Part shown: positions 8,450-15,426 of the stretch, in pieces
How positions within the stretch are numbered: the first letter of the stretch is position 1
Layout: every line of letters starts with the position of its first letter
NCBI GenBank assembly: GCA_039807745.1
Contig: JBDHRV010000066.1
Coordinates: 1 to 18,551 of the forward strand
Direction: 5' to 3'
Source of the DNA: JAEUMW01 sp039807745
GTDB taxonomy: Bacteria; Pseudomonadota; Gammaproteobacteria; Burkholderiales; JAEUMW01
Length of the DNA: 18,551 nucleotides
The notes under the pieces: generated by a model
Databases searched by the model: none
What the model saw: the letters and a program-made list of their open reading frames with translations, nothing else
What the model was told of the DNA's origin: nothing
Translations under genes and position numbers: made by a program

Positions 8450-10197
8450 GCCTGCGGCTGCGGATCAATCTCGTCATCTCGGCGCTGATGGTCGCGTTCG
8501 TCGTCGCCGTGGGCGCGTTGATCATCGACGATACGCGGCGCTCGATCCGGGAGGAGATCGAGGCCGGGACCAAGATCACGGTGCAACTCGTATCAGCGGT
8601 GATCTACGCGGGCCATTTCTACCCGTCTGCCAGTACGCAGCGCGAGTTCCTGCTTTCCTTCCTGAACAATCTCGGGCGCGTGCGAGCCCACGACATCATT
8701 CTGGAGGATGGGCTTGGGCGGGTCGTGTACAAGTCGCCGGAGTCGACCTACAAGGCCGGTCGCTCCGCGCCGGACTGGTTTTCCCGGATGGTGTCCCCGA
8801 AGACCGAGCCGGTCGCCCTTTTGCTGCCGGGGGCGACGCTGCGCATCGTCCCCGACGCCTCGCGCTCGGTGCTCGATGCGTGGGACGATCTCGAGGCGCT
8901 CATGATGGTTGCAGCCGGCTTCTTCCTCTTGCTGATCGTGCTGCTCTTCTGGCTCGTCGGGCGCAGCCTCCAGCCCTTGCGGACGGTGCTCGGAGGACTG
9001 TCGGGGATGACACAGGGGCGGTTCGACACCCGCCTGCCGGAGTTCCGTGCGCCGGAGTTCGCCTCTATCAGCCGCTCGTTCAACCGCATGGCCCAGGCAC
9101 TGCAGGATAGCGTGGCGGAGAACCAGCGGCTCGCCTTGATCGCGAAGCAGTCCTCGGATGCCATCATGATCCAGGATCTGGCGGGCATCGTGACCTTCTG
9201 GAACCCGGCAGCGGAGCGCCTCTTCGGTTACCGCGCGGACGAGATGCTGGGGCGACCGGCGACGACACTGGCCTCCGACGCGCAGAGCGGGCAGATCGGG
9301 CGCAACCTCGAAACGGTGCGGGCGCGGGGGGTGATCGAGAACCAGGAAACGCAGCGGGTCGCAAAGGACGGCCGTGTGCTCGACGTGGCGCTTTCCGCCG
9401 CACCGCTCATCGACCCGCGGCGCGACGAGGTGATCGGCAGCATCGTGAGCCTGCGCGACATCACCGAGCACAAGCACGCCGTGGAGACCGAGCGCGCGCT
9501 GCGCCAGAACCGCGAGCTCACGCAGTTGATCCAGAAGCATGTCGAGGAAGAGCGGCGCAGCCTCGCGCGCGAGCTGCACGACGAGCTCGGGCAGTGCGTC
9601 ACCGCGATCAAGACCATCGGCGCTTCGATCGCGAACCGCAGCCGCGACTCGGCGCCCGAGATCCACGAAAGCAGCCGCATGATCGTGCAGGTCGCGGGGC
9701 GTTTGTACGATGCCATGCACGGCATCGTGCGGCAGCTGCGGCCGGCCGCGCTCGACAACCTGGGGCTGCGGGAAACACTGGAGGAGGCAGTCTCGGCCTT
9801 GCAGTCCCAGCATCCCGCGATCGAGCTCAGGCTCGAGACCCGCGGCGCGCTCGACCACCTGGAGGAGGCCCTCAACATCAGCGCCTATCGCATCGTGCAG
9901 GAATGTCTCACGAACGTGCTGCGGCACGCGGGCGCGAGCCGGGCCGAGGTTTCGGTCGCGCGCGTTCGTGACGAAGACGGTGATCGGCTCGAGATCGAAG
10001 TGCGCGACAACGGCAGGGGCATCGGCAGTTCAGATATGGATGTCGTGCCGCGCTATGGCATTCTCGGCATGCGCGAGCGGGTGCAGGCGCTGGCCGGCAG
10101 CTTTACTCTGGACAGCCAGCCGGGGCGAGGGGTACGGGTGCGGGTCACGCTGCCGGTGACGGCATCCGCCCAGGCAGAGGAGGGGACGAGCGCATGA
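8446..10197 (+). CDS. Membrane sensor histidine kinase, HAMP-PAS-HisKA_3
   Basis: A 583-residue inner-membrane kinase. The first membrane segment is about 6–28, followed by a periplasmic sensing stretch of about 120 residues and a second membrane segment at 152–171. Then come HAMP (about 172–224), PAS/PAC (about 226–345, with SSDAIMIQDLAGIVTFWNPA), a HisKA_3 dimerisation domain with phospho-acceptor H378 in RELHDELGQ, and a HATPase domain (N490 in QECLTNVLRHAG, DNGRG from 521, GILGMRERV). This is the NarX/DegS class that pairs with NarL-type regulators, matching the next gene. ATGA overlaps occur at both ends. The signal is unknown; the location next to PQQ genes and a TonB receptor suggests a quinone, alcohol or metal-related cue. 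Confidence 0.93.
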   Translation: MSLRLRINLVISALMVAFVVAVGALIIDDTRRSIREEIEAGTKITVQLVSAVIYAGHFYPSASTQREFLLSFLNNLGRVRAHDIILEDGLGRVVYKSPESTYKAGRSAPDWFSRMVSPKTEPVALLLPGATLRIVPDASRSVLDAWDDLEALMMVAAGFFLLLIVLLFWLVGRSLQPLRTVLGGLSGMTQGRFDTRLPEFRAPEFASISRSFNRMAQALQDSVAENQRLALIAKQSSDAIMIQDLAGIVTFWNPAAERLFGYRADEMLGRPATTLASDAQSGQIGRNLETVRARGVIENQETQRVAKDGRVLDVALSAAPLIDPRRDEVIGSIVSLRDITEHKHAVETERALRQNRELTQLIQKHVEEERRSLARELHDELGQCVTAIKTIGASIANRSRDSAPEIHESSRMIVQVAGRLYDAMHGIVRQLRPAALDNLGLRETLEEAVSALQSQHPAIELRLETRGALDHLEEALNISAYRIVQECLTNVLRHAGASRAEVSVARVRDEDGDRLEIEVRDNGRGIGSSDMDVVPRYGILGMRERVQALAGSFTLDSQPGRGVRVRVTLPVTASAQAEEGTSA

Positions 10198-10838
10198 GTG
10201 CCGTGCCGATCCGGATCATGCTGGTCGACGACCACGCGGTGGTGCGCATGGGTTTTCGCCTGCTGCTCGAGGGCAGCCCCGAGATGAAGGTGGTGGCAGA
10301 GGCCGAAAGCGGCGAGGAAGCGCTGCGCACATACGCTGAGGTCAGGCCCGACGTGCTGGTGCTCGACATCTCCATGCCCGGTATCGGCGGGCTGGAAGCG
10401 GTGAGCCGGCTGCTGGCGAGGGAACCCGACGCGCGCGTGCTCGTCCTCTCAGCGCACGAGGACACGATGCATCCGCGGCGGGCGCTCAAGGCCGGGGCGC
10501 TCGGCTACCTCTCGAAGCGCAGCGCCGCCGAGGAGCTGATCCAGGCGATCCGGCAGGTCTACCAGCGCAAGACCTTCATCGAACCGGCGCTCGCCCAGCA
10601 GATGGCGGTGCAGCAGCTCTCGGGCGACCGCAATCCGGTCGAAGTGCTGTCGGACAAGGAATTCAAGGTGTTCCTCGCGCTTGCCCGGGGCGAGTCGGTG
10701 CTGGAGATCGCCGAAGTACTGCACCTCTCGCCGCGCACCGTCGGCACCCACCTGTACAACATCAAGCAGAAGCTCGGCGCTTCCAATCAGGCTGATCTGG
10801 CCATCATCGCCATCCGCAACCGCCTGATCGAGCCGTGA
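10194..10838 (+). CDS. Response regulator, NarL/FixJ family (REC + LuxR-type HTH)
   Basis: A 214-residue transcription regulator partnered with the kinase just upstream (ATGA overlap). The receiver domain has D12/D13, phospho-acceptor D58 (VLVLDISMPG) and K108 (GYLSKRS). The LuxR-type DNA-binding domain spans about 148–212, with LSDKEFKVFLALARGESVLE and LHLSPRTVGTHLYNIKQKLG. It is the last gene of the tonB operon and lies just before the region with two dyads ahead of pqqA2, which are natural candidate targets. LuxR-type regulators control PQQ and alcohol oxidation genes in Pseudomonas (the exaE/agmR types), so a similar role is plausible but not shown. Confidence 0.94.
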   Translation: MSAVPIRIMLVDDHAVVRMGFRLLLEGSPEMKVVAEAESGEEALRTYAEVRPDVLVLDISMPGIGGLEAVSRLLAREPDARVLVLSAHEDTMHPRRALKAGALGYLSKRSAAEELIQAIRQVYQRKTFIEPALAQQMAVQQLSGDRNPVEVLSDKEFKVFLALARGESVLEIAEVLHLSPRTVGTHLYNIKQKLGASNQADLAIIAIRNRLIEP

Positions 10839-10855
10839 GCACGCCGGCCACGAGC

Positions 10856-10884
10856 CCCGAATCTCATGAAAATCATGAGTCGGG
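10856..10884. repeat. Extended dyad upstream of pqqA2 (operator or terminator candidate)
   Basis: CTCATGA-AAA-TCATGAG (10863–10879) is a perfect 7-base inverted repeat. It extends outward as CCCGA/TCGGG with a two-base bulge. The core matches the dyad upstream of pqqA1 at 15 of 17 positions when both are read towards pqqA. It matches the Fur consensus at about 12 of 19 positions. T-rich stretches follow (TTT, then TTTTT twice by 10907), so it might also end the response-regulator transcript. Confidence 0.5.
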
Positions 10885-10915
10885 TTTACGGCTTTTTCCC
10901 TGTTTTTCCCGGGCT

Positions 10916-10934
10916 GTTGCAGAGATACTGCAAC
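10916..10934. promoter_or_regulatory. Perfect 19-base dyad upstream of pqqA2
   Basis: GTTGCAG-AGATA-CTGCAAC is an inverted repeat of two perfect 7-base arms, 46 bases before the pqqA2 ATG. Its size and symmetry fit a dimeric regulator site. The right-arm sequence CTGCAAC recurs at 11065–11071, just before the terminator behind pqqA2, so an RNA-level role is also possible. No matching copy was found upstream of pqqA1 beyond a partial TTGCAGA. Confidence 0.45.
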
Positions 10935-10980
10935 CGTCGAAAGAGTCTGGCTTGTTGAATCGTCCACCGAGGAGAGAGAA

Positions 10981-11055
10981 ATGGCCTGGAGCAAACCTGA
11001 ATTCACCGATCTGCGCTTTGGCTTCGAAGTAACGATGTACATCTGCAATCGCTGA
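10981..11055 (+). CDS. pqqA: PqqA2, orphan second PQQ precursor peptide
   Basis: A 24-residue peptide differing from PqqA1 at only two positions (T4 to S, A22 to C). It keeps the E16 and Y20 pair in EVTMY and ends YICNR. At DNA level 68 of 75 bases match pqqA1. GAGGAGAGAG just before the ATG is a good ribosome site. No pqqB–E genes follow; a terminator comes 16 bases after the stop, and then the PqqU-like receptor. Duplicate pqqA genes are known in some methylotrophs and other PQQ producers. This copy could raise precursor supply under another signal, or act as a translated leader of the receptor gene. Confidence 0.95.
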   Translation: MAWSKPEFTDLRFGFEVTMYICNR

Positions 11056-11071
11056 CTTGCACCGCTGCAAC

Positions 11072-11100
11072 AAGGGCTGCCCACGGGCAGCCCTTTTTTT
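11072..11100 (+). terminator. Intrinsic terminator after pqqA2
   Basis: GGGCTGCC and GGCAGCCC form a perfect eight-pair stem with a CACG loop, followed by seven T residues; flanking A/T bases can lengthen the stem. It lies between pqqA2 and the receptor gene, whose GTG is only 47 bases further on. It therefore must be read through, or bypassed by a promoter not recognised here, for the receptor to be made. Confidence 0.92.
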
Positions 11101-11147
11101 GTGGGCGGACGCCGCTCCCAAGAGGGCGGCCCGAGGGAGGAAACGAA

Positions 11148-13373
11148 GTGAAAAACCAGAAACCTGGCGCGGTATCGAATCGCGCCTTCGTCACGCGATC
11201 CGTTCCCGCCCTGCTCGGCGCACTGATGGCGGGGGTCGCCGCGCCGGCCACGGCTGCGGAAGAGTCAGTCGAGGCCTCGCCCGTGGTCGTGACCGGCACC
11301 CGGACCGAGGCCCGAGCCTTCGATCTGCCGATGTCGATCGACTCGATTCCTCAGGCCGATATCCAGCGCGGCAAGCTCGACGTGAACGTCTCCGAGGTTC
11401 TCAATCGCGCGCCGGGCACCTACGTCCAGAATCGCGACAACTTCGCCCAGGAACAGCAGATCAGCATCCGCGGCTTCGGCGCCCGCTCGCAGTTCGGCAC
11501 GCGGGGCGTGCGGCTGCTCGCCGACGGCATTCCGGCGAGCTCGCCCGACGGTCAGGGTAGCCCGGGCATCTTCGACCTGGGCTCTGCCGATCGCATCGAG
11601 GTGCTGCGCGGGCCGTTCTCGGCGCTCTACGGCAACCACTCGGGGGGCGTGGTGCAGATCTTCACCGAGCCGGGTCGGGTGCCGCCGATGATGTCGCCGA
11701 GCTTCACTTTCGGCAGCTACGACACGCAGCGCTACGGGTTCAAGTTCGGCGGGCAGGGCGGGCCGCTCAACTACCTCGTGAACACGACCTACTTCACCAC
11801 CGACGGCTACCGGGAGCAGAGCGCGGCCGAGAAGACGCAGGTGAACGGGAGATTCGCCTACACCCTCGACGATCGCTCCGCGCTAACGTTGGTCGTGAAC
11901 TACTTCGACCAGCCCAACGCCGAGGACCCGCTCGGCCTGACCGCGCAGCAGGTGGCGCGCAATCCGCGCCAGGCCGACGCCGCCGCCCGGCTCTTCGATA
12001 CGCGGCGGACGCTGCGCAACAGCCAGGCGGGGCTCATCTACGACAACCGGATCACCGACGAGGACACGCTGCGGGTGATGGGGTACTACGGCACGCGCAG
12101 CAACGCTCAGTATCTCGCCATCCCGCTCGTCAACCAGAACGACATCCGCAGCTCCGGCGGGGTGTCGACCTTCGATCGCGACTTCGGCGGCGGCAGCGTG
12201 CGCTGGACGCGCGTGCAACCGCTCTTCGACGGCCCGCTCACGCTGACCACGGGCGTTGACTACGAGACCGCGAGCGACTCCCGCCAGGGCTATCTCAACA
12301 ACCTCGGCGAGCAGGGCGCGCTCAAGCGCAACGAGGACAACACCGTCGACAATTTCGGCGTCTATCTCCAGGGCGAATGGCAGTTCCTGCCGCGCTGGAA
12401 CGCGAGCGCGGGTATCCGCTGGACCGAGGTGCAATTCGACTCGCGCGACAAGTTCGTCTGCGTCATCGTCGGCACGCGCTGCAGCGGGACTTCCGCCATC
12501 GTCGGACCGGGTCCGGCCCAGCGCAATCCCGACGACAGCGGCAGCGCCACCTACTCGGCCTGGACGCCGGTGGGCGGCATCCTCTATCAGCTCACCTCCG
12601 CGGTGAACGTCTACGCGAACGCGGGCCGCAGCTTCGAGACGCCGACCTTCATCGAGCTCGGCTACCGGCCGGACGCCGGCTCCGGGCTCAACTTCAACCT
12701 GCAGCCGACGCTGAGCAACCAGTACGAGATCGGCGCCAAGGCCTTTCTCGGCGCGGGGACGCGAGTCAACTTCGCGCTCTTCTACATCGATTCCGACAAC
12801 GAAATCGTCATCGCCCGCAACGCCGGGGGGCGCGCGGCGTATCAGAACGCTTCCGGCAGCCGCCGCAAGGGCGCCGAGCTCCTCATCGATAGCGAGCTCG
12901 GGGCCGGATTCAGCGGTTATCTTGCAGCGACCTATCTCAACGCCGAATTCAGCGGCGACTTCGTCACCTGCGCCGGTCCCGCCCCGTGCATTCCGGCGAC
13001 GGGCACCAACATCGCTGTCGTCGAGTCCGGTAACCGGGTGCCCGGCATACCGGAATACAACCTGTTCGGATCGCTCACCTGGCGCTACGCGCCCTTCGGG
13101 CTCACCACCGCCGTGGAGGGGGTCTGGAACGGCAACGTCTACGTGAACGACCTCAACAGCGAGGCGGCGGCGAGCTACGCTCTCGCCAACTGGTGGGCGG
13201 GGCTGCAGCAACAATCCGGGCCGTGGACGGTGCGCGAGTTCGTGCGGGTGAACAACATCTTCGACAAGGAGTACATCGGCGCCGTCAACGTAGGCGATGC
13301 AAACGGGCGCTACTACTATCCGGCGCCGACGCGCAACTACCTCGTGGGCCTGAGCGTCATCTATCAGTTCTGA
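11148..13373 (+). CDS. pqqU: TonB-dependent outer-membrane receptor, PqqU/YncD-like (PQQ uptake)
   Basis: A 741-residue outer-membrane receptor. The signal peptide ends near residue 37 (PATAA), a TonB box-like SPVVVTG is at 44–50, the plug runs to about 165, and the barrel ends in an aromatic residue (VIYQF). Stretches match my recollection of E. coli YncD very closely: NFAQEQQISIRGFGARS, the plug segment around VEVLRGPFSALYGN, FETPTFIELGYRPD, and the C-terminal NNIFDKEYIGAVNV. YncD was shown to import PQQ and renamed PqqU, so PQQ is the best substrate guess, supported by location beside pqq genes. Cysteine pairs C438/C445 and C608/C614 probably form loop disulfides. The start is GTG with GGAGG seven bases before it. 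The 3' end overlaps smpB by 17 bases. Confidence 0.88.
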   Translation: MKNQKPGAVSNRAFVTRSVPALLGALMAGVAAPATAAEESVEASPVVVTGTRTEARAFDLPMSIDSIPQADIQRGKLDVNVSEVLNRAPGTYVQNRDNFAQEQQISIRGFGARSQFGTRGVRLLADGIPASSPDGQGSPGIFDLGSADRIEVLRGPFSALYGNHSGGVVQIFTEPGRVPPMMSPSFTFGSYDTQRYGFKFGGQGGPLNYLVNTTYFTTDGYREQSAAEKTQVNGRFAYTLDDRSALTLVVNYFDQPNAEDPLGLTAQQVARNPRQADAAARLFDTRRTLRNSQAGLIYDNRITDEDTLRVMGYYGTRSNAQYLAIPLVNQNDIRSSGGVSTFDRDFGGGSVRWTRVQPLFDGPLTLTTGVDYETASDSRQGYLNNLGEQGALKRNEDNTVDNFGVYLQGEWQFLPRWNASAGIRWTEVQFDSRDKFVCVIVGTRCSGTSAIVGPGPAQRNPDDSGSATYSAWTPVGGILYQLTSAVNVYANAGRSFETPTFIELGYRPDAGSGLNFNLQPTLSNQYEIGAKAFLGAGTRVNFALFYIDSDNEIVIARNAGGRAAYQNASGSRRKGAELLIDSELGAGFSGYLAATYLNAEFSGDFVTCAGPAPCIPATGTNIAVVESGNRVPGIPEYNLFGSLTWRYAPFGLTTAVEGVWNGNVYVNDLNSEAAASYALANWWAGLQQQSGPWTVREFVRVNNIFDKEYIGAVNVGDANGRYYYPAPTRNYLVGLSVIYQF

Positions 13374-13881
13374 GCGGGGCCAATGGTACGAGGTTGGTAG
13401 CCGCGCGGTACACTGCAGCGCGCGCGAAGCTGCGCTCCGATCGTGCGCGCATGAGACGCTGTTTGTCCCGCTGCCACTCGCGCTCGCGTTCGGCCTGCCT
13501 CTTGTCGTACTGCTTCTTGCCCTTCGCGAGCCCGACCGCCAGCTTCACGCGCCCACGGCTGTAATGCATATCGAGCGGGAGGAGTGTGTAACCGGCGCGC
13601 TCCACCTTGCCGATCAGCCTGCGGATCTCCTCGCCATGGAGCAGCAGCTTCCGGGTGCGCGTGGGATCGGGTGCGATATGTGTCGATGCCGCCAGCAGTG
13701 GCGTGATGTGGCAGCCGATGAGGAAGACCTCCTCGCTGCGGACTACCACGTAGGCCTCCTTCAGCTGCGCGCGCCCAGCGCGGATCGCCTTCACTTCCCA
13801 CCCTTCGAGCGCGATGCCGGCTTCGAGGCGCTCCTCGATGAAGTAGTCGTGGAACGCCTTCTTGTTTTGTACGATGCTCAT
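13357..13881 (-). CDS. smpB: SmpB, SsrA-binding protein
   Basis: A 174-residue tmRNA partner needed for rescue of stalled ribosomes by trans-translation. Visible are NKKAFHDYFIEERLEAGIAL near the start, the GWEVKAIRAGRAQLKEAYV segment, and the basic tail with KGKKQYDKRQAEREREWQRD. The MSIVQNK start at 13881 fits the family; no Shine-Dalgarno precedes it, and a longer frame upstream lacks support. The family is usually about 150–160 residues. Here roughly 20 extra residues follow the normal end near RLMRARSE, carrying the frame into the 3' end of pqqU (convergent 17-base overlap). Confidence 0.95.
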   Translation of the reverse strand: MSIVQNKKAFHDYFIEERLEAGIALEGWEVKAIRAGRAQLKEAYVVVRSEEVFLIGCHITPLLAASTHIAPDPTRTRKLLLHGEEIRRLIGKVERAGYTLLPLDMHYSRGRVKLAVGLAKGKKQYDKRQAEREREWQRDKQRLMRARSERSFARAAVYRAATNLVPLAPLRTDR

Positions 13882-13965
13882 GGAGGAAGTGTTGCACAGA
13901 AACGCACGCGGTGTCGCTACCGACCCGGAGGTCGAAGACGGGCCGCGCAAACCATTCGGACGCTC

Positions 13966-14400
13966 ATGGCTCTAGTCGAAAAAACTGTCCTCGTGCCCTT
14001 TACACCGGAGCAGATGTACGACCTCGTCGAGGAGCCGGAGCGTTATCCGGAGTTTCTGCCCTGGTGCGGCAAGGCGCACGTCGACTTTCGGGACGAGAAG
14101 ACGACGCGCGCCACGCTTCAGATCAACTACCACGGCGTGAAGCAGAGCTTCAGCACCGAGAACGCCAACCAGCGTCCGCGCATGATCGACATTCGCCTGG
14201 TGAGCGGCCCGTTCAGACGATTGCACGGCACCTGGCGTTTCGTTCCGCTGGGCGATGCCGCCTGCAAGATCGACTTCCGCATCGAGTACGAGTTCTCGAG
14301 CAAGGTCCTGGAAAAGCTCGTCGGGCCCGTGTTTCACCATATCGCCAGTACGTTCGTCGACGCTTTCACGCGGCGGGCCGAGCAGACCTACCCGGAATGA
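13966..14400 (+). CDS. ratA: RatA / COQ10-like START-domain protein
   Basis: A 144-residue single-domain protein of the polyketide cyclase/START fold, with family marks VEKTVLVPFTPEQMYDLVE, YPEFLPWC and the C-terminal LVGPVFHHIASTFVDAF. Homologues are coenzyme Q-binding COQ10 proteins; E. coli RatA was described as a ribosome-association toxin, a role still debated. It is divergent from smpB (84 bases between the starts) and coupled to rnfH through an ATGA overlap, the usual order in many proteobacteria. Confidence 0.94.
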   Translation: MALVEKTVLVPFTPEQMYDLVEEPERYPEFLPWCGKAHVDFRDEKTTRATLQINYHGVKQSFSTENANQRPRMIDIRLVSGPFRRLHGTWRFVPLGDAACKIDFRIEYEFSSKVLEKLVGPVFHHIASTFVDAFTRRAEQTYPE

Positions 14401-14714
14401 TGCAGGCTGCGTGCATGAGGGTGGAGGTCGCCTACGCGCCGCCCGGTGAGCAGATCGTGGTGTGCGTGCAGTTGCGGCAGGGTGCCCGGGTGGCCGATGC
14501 GATTCGAGCCTCCGGCATCCTCGCACAGCATCCGGAGGTCGACCTCACGAGCGCGAGCGTCGGCGTATTCGGCCGGCCGGCGCGGCTCGACACGCTGCTG
14601 CGCGACCGGGATCGAGTGGAGATCTATCGGCCTCTCGTGGCGGACGCGAAAGAAGCGCGGCGCCAGAGGGCGAGGGAAAAGGCGGGAAGGGTCCGCGGTG
14701 GCGCCCTGCGCTGA
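14397..14714 (+). CDS. rnfH: RnfH family ubiquitin-like-fold protein
   Basis: A 105-residue protein with the family pattern VEVAYAPPGEQIVV, RVADAIRASGILAQHP, SVGVFGRPARLDTLLRDRDR and VEIYRPLVADAKEARRQRA. Members adopt a beta-grasp fold; the function is unclear despite names linking it to Rnf complexes or to RatA. Starts at 14397, 14400 or 14415 are possible. The first is taken because it overlaps the ratA stop, but MRVEVAYA at 14415 fits the family N-terminus equally well. The C-terminus is Arg/Lys-rich. Confidence 0.92.
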   Translation: MMQAACMRVEVAYAPPGEQIVVCVQLRQGARVADAIRASGILAQHPEVDLTSASVGVFGRPARLDTLLRDRDRVEIYRPLVADAKEARRQRAREKAGRVRGGALR

Positions 14715-14744
14715 GCGCCGCGAACCCGATCGCGGGTCAGCGCT
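14714..14744. terminator. Imperfect hairpin between convergent rnfH and DUF4124 genes
   Basis: AGCGC...GCGCT outer and ACCCG-ATCG-CGGGT inner arms form an interrupted stem spanning the stop codons of both convergent genes. No T-run follows on either side, so a role as a two-way terminator is only suggested by position. Confidence 0.35.
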
Positions 14745-15225
14745 GTGCGGTTTGCGAATTGCACCATTCTTCGACCGCCCGCTCTGCGTCCTTCACCGTC
14801 TGGGCGAGCTCGGCTTCCGACAGATAGGCGCGGTCTCCGGTCTTGGGGTCGAAGCGTACCTGGCGGCCGCCAACCTGCAGGTTCCTGAGGTTGCCCTTGG
14901 CGAGATCACAGTTGCGTTTGCGCTCGTTCGCCGTGGCAGCCTCCTTCTCTTGCTGGGCTTTCGCTTCCTCCTGCTCGACCTGCCGCTGCTTGAAGGCGGC
15001 CTCCTGCTCCTGCAGGGAAGCGGCCGCCGGGGGCGCGTCGTCGGACGCCGGGGCCGCGGCGGCGGGCGCCAGACGCGGTGTGAAGGTGCGTTCCTGCTTT
15101 GCCGCGGCGGGTGGCGGCTGATCCGAGTAATGGACCTTGCCGTTGGCATCCTTCCACTGATAGATCTGGGCCGTTGCCGCTGCGGGGAGCAAAAGGGCGG
15201 CGAGGGCGAACGTGCGTAAACGCAT
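14737..15225 (-). CDS. Exported DUF4124-domain protein
   Basis: A 162-residue protein with a signal peptide (MRLRTFALAALLLPAAATA) followed at once by the DUF4124 core IYQWKDANGKVHYSDQPPP (20–40 region). Next come an Ala/Pro linker, a Gln/Glu/Lys-rich helical stretch likely to form a coiled coil (about 75–110), and a C-terminal part with two cysteines (NCDLAKGN and EWCNSQ) that could form a periplasmic disulfide. The start at 15225 has GGAAGGAGA before it. The function is unknown; such proteins are common near guaB in betaproteobacteria. Confidence 0.9.
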   Translation of the reverse strand: MRLRTFALAALLLPAAATAQIYQWKDANGKVHYSDQPPPAAAKQERTFTPRLAPAAAAPASDDAPPAAASLQEQEAAFKQRQVEQEEAKAQQEKEAATANERKRNCDLAKGNLRNLQVGGRQVRFDPKTGDRAYLSEAELAQTVKDAERAVEEWCNSQTAQR

Positions 15226-15373
15226 GGCGGGTCTCCTTCCGTCGAAGCGGGCGCCTGATGGCTGTGCGGGCATCCGGACTCCCGACCGACTGCCGGCCGA
15301 TCGGGTCGGATCGATCGGAGGCAATTAGCACGCCATCGCTCGCGACGGCGCCGGGGGCAGGTTGCCCGCGGCG

Positions 15374-15403
15374 TTTACCGGGGATTCTGGCGGACCGTAT
15401 AAT
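15374..15403 (+). promoter_or_regulatory. Sigma70-type promoter of guaB
   Basis: TTTACC (15374–15379) and a perfect TATAAT (15398–15403) are separated by 18 bases, 24 bases before the guaB ATG. The GC-rich stretch GCGC after the -10 box is of the kind linked to growth-rate and (p)ppGpp control, which is known for guaB in E. coli. Transcription would start very close to the gene, leaving a short leader. Confidence 0.7.
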
Positions 15404-15426
15404 GCGCTCTTTGCGCAGGTCCCATC

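Noticed and set aside
8593..9927. A 444-codon minus-strand frame opposite the histidine kinase
   Set aside because: Antisense shadow; the plus strand shows all kinase motifs and coupled start and stop codons.
11883..13214. A 443-codon minus-strand frame opposite the receptor
   Set aside because: Antisense shadow of a strongly supported TonB-dependent receptor.
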